NCBI GenBank assembly: GCA_964452085.1
Contig: CAYVKL010000008.1
Coordinates: 1-64,000, forward strand
DNA: 64,000 nt
Direction of reading: 5' to 3'
DNA from: Methanobacterium sp964452085
GTDB taxonomy: Archaea > Methanobacteriota > Methanobacteria > Methanobacteriales > Methanobacteriaceae
The notes under the pieces are model-generated. The model made no database searches. It worked only from the letters and a program-made list of their open reading frames with translations, and had not been told where the DNA came from. The translations under genes and the position numbers were made by a program. The stretch's first letter is position 1. Each line of letters begins with the position of its first letter. Shown piece after piece: positions 1 through 13,908 of this stretch.

Positions 1-1
1 G

Positions 2-616
2 GCCCACAGACTGGGACTGGTACCAATCACCACCCACCTGCAATCATCAGTATTACCATCAGAATGTGACTGCGAAGACCACTGCCCACGCTGCAGTGTT
101 TCATTAGTTTTAAAAGGTAAAGGACCAAAAACACTCTACTCAGGAGACCTGAAATCAGAGGACCCTAATACTAAACCAGTATTGGACACCATCCCCCTGG
201 TTAAACTCAAAGATGGAGAAGAAGTGGAACTGGAGGCAATAGCAAAACTAGCATTAGGAGGGGACCATGCAAAATGGCAACCTACCACCAGTTGCGCTTA
301 CAAATACTACCCACAGATCACCGTGGATGCAGACAAATGCGAAGCATGCCTGAAGTGTGTGGAAGAATGCCCCAGATCAGTCCTTGAATTCGATGAAAAA
401 GCTAACAAAATAACCGTGGTGGATTTGGAAAACTGTTCACTCTGCCGCACCTGTATGAAAGACTGCCAGAGTGATGCCATCACCGTTGATGTGACTGAAG
501 ACAAATTCATCTTCCGCATTGAAACCGACGGTTCACTATCTCCTGTAGATGTACTAACACGAGCATGCGATACTTTATCAGAGAAAGCTGATAAAATCGT
601 TACCTTTACTAAATAA
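2..616 (+). CDS. rpoD: DNA-directed RNA polymerase subunit D (Rpo3), 5'-truncated by window edge
   Basis: The reading frame is open from base 2, so only the last 204 residues are visible. The protein is the archaeal alpha-like assembly subunit that dimerises with RpoL and nucleates the polymerase. Visible are a Cys-rich stretch (CDCEDHCPRC) near the left edge and then a ferredoxin-like insertion with two complete cysteine sets, CEACLKCVEECP and CSLCRTCMKDC, consistent with two [4Fe-4S] clusters. The C-terminal segment returns to the alpha-type dimerisation fold. It is followed after 15 nt by rpl18e, the classic archaeal order rpoD-L18e-L13-S9-rpoN-rpoK. Family assignment is firm; cluster occupancy is inferred from the cysteines only. 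Confidence 0.96.
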   Translation, partial: AHRLGLVPITTHLQSSVLPSECDCEDHCPRCSVSLVLKGKGPKTLYSGDLKSEDPNTKPVLDTIPLVKLKDGEEVELEAIAKLALGGDHAKWQPTTSCAYKYYPQITVDADKCEACLKCVEECPRSVLEFDEKANKITVVDLENCSLCRTCMKDCQSDAITVDVTEDKFIFRIETDGSLSPVDVLTRACDTLSEKADKIVTFTK

Positions 617-622
617 GGAGGC

Positions 623-982
<360 letters not shown>

Positions 983-997
983 TGAAGGTGTATGTAA

Positions 998-1420
998 ATG
1001 ATCATAGATGGAGAAGGACTCGTTCTGGGAAGACTGGCCAGTTCAGTAAGTAAAAAGCTTCTATCAGGGGAACCGGTGACAGTTTTAAATGCAGAAAAGA
1101 TTATCATATCTGGAAACAAGGACTGGGCCTACGCTAAGTACAAGCAACGAATAGACCGGGCCAGTATATCCAACCCCCGCAGAATGGGGCCAAAATACCC
1201 ACGCAGACCTGACGATATTTTCAGAAGAACAGTGAGAGGAATGATACCCTACAAACAACCCAAAGGAAGAGAGGCACTAAAAGGACTCAAAGTACATGTA
1301 GGCATCCCCTCAGAATTCGAAAAAGAAGAAATCAGTGTAATGAAAGAAGCCCAGCCTAAGAATGTCTCCAAATCAGTGGAACTTGGAAAACTATCCAACC
1401 TGCTGGGAGCCAAATTCTAA
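998..1420 (+). CDS. rpl13: 50S ribosomal protein L13
   Basis: A 140-residue L13 (uL13) protein that binds 23S rRNA early in large-subunit assembly. It begins with IIDGEGLVLGRLAS and contains the family pattern RRPDDIFRRTVRGMIPYK followed by GREALKGLKVHVG. GGTG lies 7 nt before the ATG. It sits between rpl18e and rps9 with 15-16 nt gaps, as in other archaea. Confidence 0.97.
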   Translation: MIIDGEGLVLGRLASSVSKKLLSGEPVTVLNAEKIIISGNKDWAYAKYKQRIDRASISNPRRMGPKYPRRPDDIFRRTVRGMIPYKQPKGREALKGLKVHVGIPSEFEKEEISVMKEAQPKNVSKSVELGKLSNLLGAKF

Positions 1421-1436
1421 GTGAGGAAGTGTAACA

Positions 1437-1838
<402 letters not shown>

Positions 1839-1903
1839 ATTCATTACCCCCATTTTTTATATTTAATTTGTAAAATGAGGAAATATAGTAAAAAGAGGAG
1901 AAC

Positions 1904-2070
1904 ATGATTCCTGTAAGATGTTTGAGCTGTGGAAAGGTAATATCAGCTTACTTTGAAGATTACCTAAAAAGAACCGAAATGGGAGAAGACCCTAAAGAGG
2001 TCCTCGATGACTTGGGAATCAACAAATACTGTTGCCGGAGAATGTTCATAGCCCACGTAGAAGTATGGTA

Positions 2071-2071
<1 letters not shown>
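1904..2071 (+). CDS. rpoN: DNA-directed RNA polymerase subunit N (Rpo10)
   Basis: A 55-residue zinc protein. The start ATG follows GAGGAG closely. The sequence opens MIPVRCLSCG and has the characteristic adjacent Cys pair later, giving ligands C6, C9, C43 and C44 of the RpoN/Rpb10 zinc bundle that bridges subunits D and L to the catalytic core. The last base of the TAG stop codon is also the first base of the downstream tRNA-Pro gene, so the mRNA 3' end and tRNA 5' processing must be linked if they share a transcript. Confidence 0.96.
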
Positions 2072-2303
<232 letters not shown>

Positions 2304-2359
2304 CACTCTCATAAAAAACAAATAATTTTTATTTCACCCACAAAAAGAGGAGAAAAGCT

Positions 2360-2557
<198 letters not shown>

Positions 2558-2621
2558 ACTCATTTAGGGATATAAAAAAACCTATTTCGTATATTTTTTG
2601 AAAAAAACCCTATTGGGGATA

Positions 2622-2637
2622 AAGATCATATAAATAA
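2622..2637 (+). promoter_or_regulatory. candidate TATA/BRE promoter for enolase
   Basis: An AAAGATCATATAAATA stretch about 45 nt upstream of the enolase ATG resembles an archaeal BRE plus TATA box. This would give a 5' UTR of roughly 20 nt. Called from sequence pattern only. Confidence 0.4.
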
Positions 2638-2678
2638 ACCTAAAAAACCACTATTTTTTATTTAAGAGGTGTTTTTTA

Positions 2679-3929
<1,251 letters not shown>

Positions 3930-3968
3930 ATGGGAAATAACTAAAAACAATATTTTTTGACTTTATTT

Positions 3969-3991
3969 AAGGGTTAAATCAACCCTTTTTT
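3969..3991 (+). terminator. hairpin plus T-run after eno
   Basis: AAGGGTT (3969-3975), a five-base loop, AACCCTT (3981-3987), then a run of T. It looks like an intrinsic terminator 40 nt past the enolase stop. Confidence 0.6.
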
Positions 3992-4015
3992 AAATGCTAA
4001 ATAAAAAAAATCATT

Positions 4016-4038
4016 TAGGGTTAAATCAGCCCTATTTT
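4016..4038 (+). terminator. second copy of the eno downstream hairpin
   Basis: TAGGGTT (4016-4022), AAATC loop, AGCCCTA (4028-4034), then TTTT. The stem sequence and loop repeat the hairpin 45 nt upstream. It may be a terminator or a regulatory site, because it lies close to the ferredoxin promoter. Confidence 0.45.
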
Positions 4039-4099
4039 AATGGTAAAGATAATTTAAACGAAAAAAAATAAGTAAAATTTAATTTAAGGAGAATCTTTA

Positions 4100-4291
4100 A
4101 TGGTTAAAATAACAATCGACCACGATAATTGCGACGGAGCAGACTGTGCTGAATGCGTGGATGTCTGCCCAATGGAAGTTCTAATATTAGACGGAGATAA
4201 AATCGTCATACAGAACAAGGAAGACTGCAGCTTATGTGAAGTTTGCATGGATGTCTGCCCCAACGAAGCAGTAAATGTGGAAGAGGATTAA
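4100..4291 (+). CDS. small 2[4Fe-4S] ferredoxin
   Basis: A 63-residue acidic protein with two cysteine sets, CDGADCAECVDVCP and CSLCEVCMDVCP. The second set is the classic CxxCxxCxxxCP; the first has a longer spacing between its first two cysteines, as in some archaeal ferredoxins. It is probably a cytoplasmic electron carrier whose partner is not identifiable from context. GGAG lies 8 nt before the ATG. It is followed after about 60 nt by rps2. Confidence 0.9.
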   Translation: MVKITIDHDNCDGADCAECVDVCPMEVLILDGDKIVIQNKEDCSLCEVCMDVCPNEAVNVEED

Positions 4292-4352
4292 TTCCTCCCC
4301 ATTTAAGATAACTAAATTGAAAAAATATCACAAAAATTTAGAGGTGGATAAT

Positions 4353-4949
4353 TTGTCAGAACTACTAATCCCATTGGACAAATACTTAGCAGCAGGTTTA
4401 CACATAGGCACACAACAGAAAACCAAGGACATGGAACGTTATATTTACAGAGTACGTGCAGACGGACTATACGTTTTAGATGTCAGGAAAACCAACGACC
4501 GAATACAATCTGGAGCCAAATTCCTGGCTAAATACGAACCAGAAAACGTCCTTGCAGTGTCAACACGACAGTACGGACAGACACCTGTTCGCAGATTCGG
4601 AGAAGTAACCGGGTCACAAACCATACCTGGAAGATTCATACCAGGAACCCTAACCAACCCCAACTACGGGAAATTCATGGAACCAGAAGTCTTAATGGTC
4701 ACTGATCCAAGAAGCGACTCACAAGCCATAATAGAAGCTAAACAGATAGGACTACCTGTAGTTGCACTCTGCGATACAGAAAACCTACTGGGCAATGTTG
4801 ATATGGTTATACCCGTAAACAACAAAGGAAGGAAGGCAATCGCCCTGGTATACTGGTTAATGGCTCGACAGATACTCCGTGAGAGAGAAGTAATCGGACC
4901 TGAAGATGATCTTGATATTCAGCCTGCAGAATTCGAACTAAAAATATAA
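4353..4949 (+). CDS. rps2: 30S ribosomal protein S2
   Basis: The S2 homology begins SELLIPLDKYLAAGLHIGTQQ. The TTG at 4353 is chosen as start because GAGGTGG (4341-4347) sits just upstream; the longer frame from 4275 overlaps the ferredoxin end and has no support. This gives 198 residues, usual for archaeal uS2. Typical segments include MERYIYRVRADGLYVLDVRKT, GRFIPGTLTNP, VLMVTDPRSD and PVVALCDTEN. Confidence 0.95.
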   Translation: MSELLIPLDKYLAAGLHIGTQQKTKDMERYIYRVRADGLYVLDVRKTNDRIQSGAKFLAKYEPENVLAVSTRQYGQTPVRRFGEVTGSQTIPGRFIPGTLTNPNYGKFMEPEVLMVTDPRSDSQAIIEAKQIGLPVVALCDTENLLGNVDMVIPVNNKGRKAIALVYWLMARQILREREVIGPEDDLDIQPAEFELKI

Positions 4950-4950
4950 A

Positions 4951-4974
4951 GGAATATCAATTTTTGATATTTCC
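4951..4974 (+). terminator. hairpin just after rps2 stop
   Basis: GGAATATCAA and TTGATATTTCC form an almost perfect stem with one bulged base and a 3-nt loop, right after the S2 stop. No long T-run follows, so it could be a processing site and not a terminator. Confidence 0.4.
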
Positions 4975-5138
4975 ATTTAGGGATTTATTGGGTAAATTTC
5001 TCAACTTAGGTTGCTTAGATAAATATTGATTAAGGTTGTATTAATCTTGGCAACTTTCCAGAACACCAAACTCTTAAAATAATCTTTGAAAACAAGTAAA
5101 AAGGCCTATAAACCTTTTTATCATGTAGGGGGATTTGT

Positions 5139-5981
5139 ATGATTAGAAAACCTGCAGTAGCAGGAATGTTCTATGAATCAGATGAAGATTCATTAAAAGA
5201 GAGAATTAAATGGTGTTACCAGCACAAAATTGGACCTGGTAAAATTCCGGGTGAAATTGGTACCAAGAGGAGTATTAAAGGACTGATCTCCCCCCACGCC
5301 GGTTATGCCTATTCCGGGCCTGTGGCAGCACATTCTTATCTGGAACTGGCAGAGGATGGTATACCCGAAACAGTGGTCATACTATGCCCCAACCACACTG
5401 GAATGGGATCCGGACTATCCACCATGACTGAAGGATCCTGGTTAACCCCACTGGGAACTGTGGAAATAGATGAAGAATTTGCACTAAGACTTCTGGACCA
5501 GGATATATTACTGGATGATGATCCATCAGCCCACCTACGCGAGCACAGTTGTGAAGTTCAGTTACCCTTCTTGCAGGAAATTACTCCTAATTTCAGGATG
5601 GTTCCCATCTGCATGATGATGCAGGATATCCAAACTTCCCGTGAACTGGGACAGGCCATTGTTAAAACTGCTGGTGACCTTGAAAGGGAGGTAGTGGTTA
5701 TTGCCAGTACAGATTTCACCCATTACCAGCCACATGAAGTAGCCCAATCCCAAGACTTGAAGGTTCTCCAAGCAATATCCCAACTGGATGAGGAAGCAAT
5801 GATAAAGGTAATACAGGAATATAATGTGACCATGTGTGGTTACGGGCCAGTAATTGCCACAATGGTAGCAGCCAAAGCCATGGGAGCAACTGAATCAGAC
5901 ATCCTTAAATACGCCACCAGTGGAGAAACCGGTGGAGACTACACTGCTGTGGTAGGATATGGATCTGCAGTTTTCCGATGA
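5139..5981 (+). CDS. MEMO1 family protein
   Basis: A 280-residue protein of the Memo family, related in fold to class III extradiol dioxygenases. Conserved features are the N-terminal IRKPAVAGMFYE, SPHAGYAYSGP (His 53), PNHTGMG (His 86), REHSCEVQLPFLQ and STDFTHY. Its biochemical role in archaea is not established. In Methanobacteriales it lies next to the isoprenoid genes, but that placement does not prove a pathway role. GGGGG precedes the ATG by 6 nt. It stands alone with about 190 and 265 nt gaps on its sides. Confidence 0.9.
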   Translation: MIRKPAVAGMFYESDEDSLKERIKWCYQHKIGPGKIPGEIGTKRSIKGLISPHAGYAYSGPVAAHSYLELAEDGIPETVVILCPNHTGMGSGLSTMTEGSWLTPLGTVEIDEEFALRLLDQDILLDDDPSAHLREHSCEVQLPFLQEITPNFRMVPICMMMQDIQTSRELGQAIVKTAGDLEREVVVIASTDFTHYQPHEVAQSQDLKVLQAISQLDEEAMIKVIQEYNVTMCGYGPVIATMVAAKAMGATESDILKYATSGETGGDYTAVVGYGSAVFR

Positions 5982-5995
5982 AATGGAAATTAAGA

Positions 5996-6057
5996 TTTTC
6001 AAATCCATAACTGGTAAGAAGTTTTCAAATCCATAAATTAAAGAAGTTTTCAAATCC
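5996..6057 (+). repeat. three direct copies of a TTTTCAAATCC unit
   Basis: TTTTCAAATCC occurs at 5996-6006, 6022-6032 and 6047-6057 (period 25-26 nt) in the gap between the Memo gene and mvk. The flanking bases AAG and ATAA are partly conserved too. The rest of 5982-6246 is AT-rich and shows no gene. Confidence 0.75.
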
Positions 6058-6246
6058 GATTAATGGAACCGTAGTTCTCAAGAAAATCAAGTTTCTAAAA
6101 AATTAAAAGTGGCCTAAAATAGAGTTAAAGTTAATTCAAACGCATAAAACCATGTATTAATGGTTCATAACGGGATAATAATAAGATATAATGGAGTGTA
6201 AGCTAGATTTACAGATAGTGTTTAGATTATAACGGAGTATAATCCA

Positions 6247-7248
6247 ATGACAGTCAGGGCATCAGCACCAGGCAAGGCAATTCTTTTTGGAGAACACTCA
6301 GTGGTATACGGGAAACCAGCCATTGCAGTAGCTGTAGATAAGAAAGCCATAGTAACCATTAAGGAAGGAACCACTGATGATATACAGGTTAAAATTCCTG
6401 ACCTAGATGTTTATGGTTTAATAGATATGGTTAAGGGGACAGTTATTCCTAAAGATGAGAATTTTTCGGAGGTATTTCCATCTTATAATGCTGGAATTCT
6501 GGATTATATTCAAAATGCCCTGAGTTTTAGTGAATTTAAGCTTGATGATAATGAATTTAATGATCAAGGGCTGGACATAACTGTTGACTTGGAAATACCC
6601 ATCGGTGCAGGTCTGGGATCATCAGCTGCCATAACCGTTGCCACCATAGCCGCAGCAGCCCGTTACACTAATCACGAGTTAACCCTGGAAAAACTGGCAA
6701 AAATGGCCCATCAGGTTGAATTAACTGTGCAGGGATCCGCCAGTCCTCTGGACACCACCCTATCAACATTCGGAGGTTTCAGTTACTTCACCCATAAAGA
6801 AGGTGCAGTTAAACTCCAAACCCGTATGGAAATGTCATTAGTGGTGGGTTATACATCCAAACCCGGAAACACCGGTGAATTAATAAAAAAGGTAAAAAAA
6901 CTCCGCCAAAACCATCCCAACATAATTAACCCCATACTGGATACCATGGAAACCGTGGTTAACCAAGCACGACAATCCATAATCAAAGGAGAAGAAGAGA
7001 AAGTAGGGGAATTAATGAACATCAACCAGGGACTGCTTGATGCCCTTGGTGTTAACACTATTGAATTATCAAAACTGGTTTACCAAGCCCGTAATGCAGG
7101 GGCCATTGGTTCCAAGCTAACTGGAGCCGGAGGTGGAGGTAGTATCATTGCCTACTGCCCTGGTCGGACACAGGAAGTGCTTGACAAATTACAATCCATT
7201 GAAAATGCTTTCCCAGTTACAATATCATCTGAAGGAGTGACCTGGTGA
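6247..7248 (+). CDS. mvk: mevalonate kinase
   Basis: A 333-residue GHMP-family kinase that phosphorylates mevalonate. Motif 1 is APGKAILFGEHSVVYGKPA, the ATP-binding motif 2 is PIGAGLGSSAAITVAT, and the C-terminal glycine-rich motif 3 is KLTGAGGGGSIIA. The chosen ATG follows GGAG. The stop codon directly abuts the ATG of ipk, so the two enzymes of the archaeal mevalonate route are translationally linked. Confidence 0.95.
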   Translation: MTVRASAPGKAILFGEHSVVYGKPAIAVAVDKKAIVTIKEGTTDDIQVKIPDLDVYGLIDMVKGTVIPKDENFSEVFPSYNAGILDYIQNALSFSEFKLDDNEFNDQGLDITVDLEIPIGAGLGSSAAITVATIAAAARYTNHELTLEKLAKMAHQVELTVQGSASPLDTTLSTFGGFSYFTHKEGAVKLQTRMEMSLVVGYTSKPGNTGELIKKVKKLRQNHPNIINPILDTMETVVNQARQSIIKGEEEKVGELMNINQGLLDALGVNTIELSKLVYQARNAGAIGSKLTGAGGGGSIIAYCPGRTQEVLDKLQSIENAFPVTISSEGVTW

Positions 7249-8046
7249 ATGATTATACTTAAACTGGGTGGAAGTGTCATCACCCGAAAAGACAGAGACA
7301 AACCCACCCTTAACCCTGTGAACCTGGACCGTATAGCTCAGGAAATAGCCAGGGCAAATGTGGACAAACTCATAATAGTCCACGGAGCCGGTAGTTTCGG
7401 CCACCCCTATGCCCGTAAATTTGAAATCGGCTCAGAAATTAAAGATGAAAAAGAATTTCATCGGAAAAAAAGAGGTTTCACCCTAACCCAAAATTCGGTT
7501 CAAAACCTCAACCACTACGTGTGTAATTTTCTATTAAAACACGGTATTCCGGCCATAGCCGTACCTCCATCCTCATTCATGGTAAGTGACAATAAACGGA
7601 TAAAAACCGCTAACCTGGACTTGGTTCAAAAATATCTGGAAGTAGGAATGGTACCAGTCCTGCATGGTGATGTAGTGCTTGATGAAAATGAACATATCCA
7701 GATGGCAGTGGTATCTGGAGACCAGATAATAACCTACCTGGCAGAAAACCTGAAACCAGAGAGGATTATCCTGGGATCAGATGTGGATGGCATATACAAC
7801 CGCGATCCCAAGGGCCATCCTGAAGCCCAACTACTACCACTTGTCAAGTCTTTGGAGGATTTGGAATTTTTAGAAGGAGCTCGCACCGTGGATGTTACAG
7901 GTGGAATGGCTGGAAAACTCGCCGAACTTCTACGCCTGGCAGAAAGTGGGATAGAATCCGAAATAATCAATGCCGGAACTGAAAAAGTTGTTGAAAAAGC
8001 CCTTAAGGGTGAAAAAGTTAAGGGCACTATCATAAGTAAATCGTAA
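7249..8046 (+). CDS. ipk: isopentenyl phosphate kinase
   Basis: A 265-residue amino-acid-kinase fold protein. It has the N-terminal KLGGSVITRK, the HGAGSFGHP segment whose His is the family's specific catalytic residue, GDVV and SGDQI, and the nucleotide-binding VDVTGGMAGKL. It makes IPP from isopentenyl phosphate, the final step of the archaeal alternative mevalonate pathway. Zero intergenic distance from mvk. It is followed by a 470-nt AT-rich repeat region before fni. Confidence 0.95.
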   Translation: MIILKLGGSVITRKDRDKPTLNPVNLDRIAQEIARANVDKLIIVHGAGSFGHPYARKFEIGSEIKDEKEFHRKKRGFTLTQNSVQNLNHYVCNFLLKHGIPAIAVPPSSFMVSDNKRIKTANLDLVQKYLEVGMVPVLHGDVVLDENEHIQMAVVSGDQIITYLAENLKPERIILGSDVDGIYNRDPKGHPEAQLLPLVKSLEDLEFLEGARTVDVTGGMAGKLAELLRLAESGIESEIINAGTEKVVEKALKGEKVKGTIISKS

Positions 8047-8156
8047 TTAGATTTAAAAAAAAGGAATGTAATAAAACAAGAAAATACCTATTAAAATCTC
8101 AAGTCAATCACGGCATTTAAAGATTAAATAAAATTATACTAAAACGAAATAAATTA

Positions 8157-8513
8157 ATTAAAATTATAATACACGGAATAAAATTAAATAAATTAAATAT
8201 TAAAAGATAATAATTGATTAAAATTAAATTAAAAAGAATTAAATTACAAAAATTAGATATTAAAGTAAATTAACTGATCAAAAGTATATTAAAAGGAATA
8301 AAATTATAATAAATTCGATATTAAAAGATTTTAATTGATTAAAATTATACTAAATGGAAATTAATTAAATAAATTAGATATTAAATGAAATAAATTTATT
8401 AGAATTATATTAGAAGAAATTAAATTAAATAAATTAAAAATTAAAGGAAATTAATTGATTAAAATTATATGAATGAATTAAATTAAAGAAATTAGTTCAA
8501 AAGGAAAGAAATT
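8157..8513 (+). repeat. degenerate 60-bp tandem repeat, six units
   Basis: Units can be laid out at 8157-8216, 8217-8276, 8277-8337, 8338-8397, 8398-8457 and 8458-8513 (60, 60, 61, 60, 60, 56 nt). Each begins ATTAAAATTATA or a variant, and most contain AAATTAGATATTAAA or a variant near two thirds. A partial unit may precede (8121-8156). The array is almost pure A/T and ends directly at the ATG of fni, so it contains that gene's 5' UTR and probably its promoter. Confidence 0.8.
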
Positions 8514-11913
<3,400 letters not shown>

Positions 11914-11925
11914 GATTCCATCTTT

Positions 11926-11940
11926 ATTTTTTTTTATATT
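11926..11940 (+). terminator. T-rich terminator after idsA
   Basis: A tract made almost only of T starts 13 nt past the idsA stop. Archaeal polymerases terminate at such tracts. It lies about 45 nt before gltX, whose promoter must overlap this region or which is read through. Confidence 0.5.
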
Positions 11941-11982
11941 TTATTCATTTTAACTTCTTTTATTCAAAAGCAAGTGATTATC

Positions 11983-13665
11983 ATGCAGGAACTGGAAAAA
12001 CTCATTAAAAAGCAAGCTCTTATTAATGCCACCAAACACGGTGGTCAGGCCCAGCCCGGGGCAGTGATAGGGATGATTATGTCCGGCCACCCGGAATACC
12101 GGAAACAGGCCAAGGATGTTTCTAAATTGTCAGGGCAGATAGTAGCTCAAATTAATGCAATGCCTCCTGAAGCCCAAAATCAAGAACTGGAAGCTTTGGG
12201 TGGTTTTGTGGAGGAGAAAAAAGTTGAAAAAGATAAGGGGTTAATTGATTTACCCCAAGTTGATGGGGAAGTAGTGCTGCGTTTTGCACCAAATCCATCA
12301 GGACCCCTCCATATAGGTCATGCAAGAGCTGCAGTTTTAAACCAGGAATACATGAAACGATACAAAGGTAAGCTAATCTTAAGGATTGAAGACACAGACC
12401 CTCGAAGGGTGGACCCTGATGCTTACCAAATGATAGAGGAAGATTTAACCTGGATGGGTGTAAAGTGGGATGAGAAGATCATCCAATCTGACAGGATGGA
12501 AATCTACTACCAACAGGCAGAGGAACTCATCAAAAACGGCGGGGCCTACATGTGCACCTGCCCAGGGGATGTGTTCAAGGAATTAAAAGATTCATCCACA
12601 AGTTGCCCCCACCGGGATGCATCACAGGATGAGAATTTAAAACTCTGGGAGAAAATGCCAGAGACTACTGAAGGAGAAATGGTTCTCAGGGTAAAAACAG
12701 ATATTAATCATAAAAACCCTGCTATTCGTGACTGGGTGGCTATGAGAGTGGTGGAAGATGAACACCCGCGTTTAGGTTCTAAATACCGCGTTTATCCCAT
12801 GATGAACTTCTCCGTGACTGTGGACGACCACTTAAATGGTGTGACCCATGTACTCCGGGGTAAGGACCACCTGGCCAACAGTGAAAAACAGGAATACATG
12901 TACCACCATATGGGTTGGACTGTTCCCCAGTTCATTCATTACGGGCGTTTGAAGATGGAAGACATACCATTATCTACTTCTAAAGCACGTCAGGGTATTG
13001 AAGAAGGAGTGTACAGTGGCTGGGATGACCCTCGACTGGGAACCATACGAGCTATTGCCAAAAGAGGTATCCAGGTGGAAGCCATTCGGGAGCTGATGCT
13101 AGAGATAGGAGTTAAAATTGCAGATACAACTGTTAGTTGGAAGAAGATCTATGGTCTTAACCGTGGTTTTTTAGAAGAGAAGGCCAACCGATACTTCCTG
13201 GTAACCCAACCACAGTTGGTGGAGGTTGAAGGAGTCCCTAAAGATTTCCCTGCAGTGATTGAAAGACCATTACACCCTGACCACCTTGACCGTGGAATGC
13301 GTGAACTGGACTTTGAAGACAAGGTCTACCTGGACAGGGATGACATACCTTCAGATCCGGAGCAGGTTATAAGGCTCATGGATGCAGTAAACGTCACATT
13401 CCAGGACGAGAAAGCAATTTATCACAGTGAAGGCATAGAAGAAGCCCGTGAAGTTAAAGCCAAAATAGTGCACTGGGTTCCAGTTAATGGAGTGGTTGCA
13501 GTAGAAATGGTAATGCCTGATGCTTCAAAGGTTATTGGATATGCAGAGAACTCTGTATTAGAAGTTGAAATAGGTGATGTGGTGCAGTTTGAAAGGGTAG
13601 GTTTTGCCAGGTTGGACCATAAAATAAATAACCGGATGCCCAGCTTTTATTATGCGCATAAATGA
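11983..13665 (+). CDS. gltX: glutamyl-tRNA synthetase, archaeal type
   Basis: A 560-residue class I aminoacyl-tRNA synthetase. HIGH-type motif PNPSGPLHIGHARAAVLN lies about 105 residues in, after the archaeal N-terminal extension. The KMSKS-equivalent is IPLSTSKARQG, and the C-terminal half is the beta-barrel anticodon domain of the archaeal/eukaryal GlnRS-like subgroup. A CTCPGD...SCPHR segment may bind zinc. I chose ATG 11983 because GTGAT at 11974-11978 makes a plausible SD; a GTG start at 11974 would add three residues. Archaeal GluRS charges both tRNA-Glu and tRNA-Gln, with later amidation. Confidence 0.95.
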   Translation: MQELEKLIKKQALINATKHGGQAQPGAVIGMIMSGHPEYRKQAKDVSKLSGQIVAQINAMPPEAQNQELEALGGFVEEKKVEKDKGLIDLPQVDGEVVLRFAPNPSGPLHIGHARAAVLNQEYMKRYKGKLILRIEDTDPRRVDPDAYQMIEEDLTWMGVKWDEKIIQSDRMEIYYQQAEELIKNGGAYMCTCPGDVFKELKDSSTSCPHRDASQDENLKLWEKMPETTEGEMVLRVKTDINHKNPAIRDWVAMRVVEDEHPRLGSKYRVYPMMNFSVTVDDHLNGVTHVLRGKDHLANSEKQEYMYHHMGWTVPQFIHYGRLKMEDIPLSTSKARQGIEEGVYSGWDDPRLGTIRAIAKRGIQVEAIRELMLEIGVKIADTTVSWKKIYGLNRGFLEEKANRYFLVTQPQLVEVEGVPKDFPAVIERPLHPDHLDRGMRELDFEDKVYLDRDDIPSDPEQVIRLMDAVNVTFQDEKAIYHSEGIEEAREVKAKIVHWVPVNGVVAVEMVMPDASKVIGYAENSVLEVEIGDVVQFERVGFARLDHKINNRMPSFYYAHK

Positions 13666-13908
13666 GTATTATCCATTATAAATGGTGTTTATGCATCATA
13701 TGGGTATTTGAATTAATTTTTTTGAATTTAAATAATTTATTTTCTTTTTCTACACTTTTTTTTACATAAATGAACTATTTAACTAATATTAACTTAGTAT
13801 TTAATAGATTGATTAAGTAATTATGTTTTCTGTTGTATTGAAATAACAGCAAGTCCATTCTTTTCTTTAGTTGATTTAAAAAAAATAAAAAAAGGGGAAT
13901 GGATGGGT
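13666..13908. other. convergent intergenic region, no gene seen
   Basis: AT-rich gap between gltX (+) and the 3' end of the beta-helix gene (-). It contains T-tracts suited to termination on both strands and one copy of the 19-nt element (13830-13849, - orientation) that recurs downstream of the surface-protein genes. Confidence 0.7.
13830..13849 (-). promoter_or_regulatory. copy of the surface-gene 3' element
   Basis: On the - strand this reads CTGTTATTTCAATACAACAG, about 60 nt past the stop of the - strand beta-helix gene. Because its neighbour gltX converges, this copy cannot belong to the promoter of a following gene on the same strand. Confidence 0.65.

Noticed and set aside
4275..4352. 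Longer frame for rps2 starting at ATG 4275
   Set aside because: It overlaps the ferredoxin end, lacks an SD and adds residues not expected in S2; TTG 4353 has GAGGTGG just upstream and matches the S2 N-terminus.
11974..11982. GTG start for gltX at 11974
   Set aside because: Only three extra residues, and the GTGAT there serves better as SD for ATG 11983.
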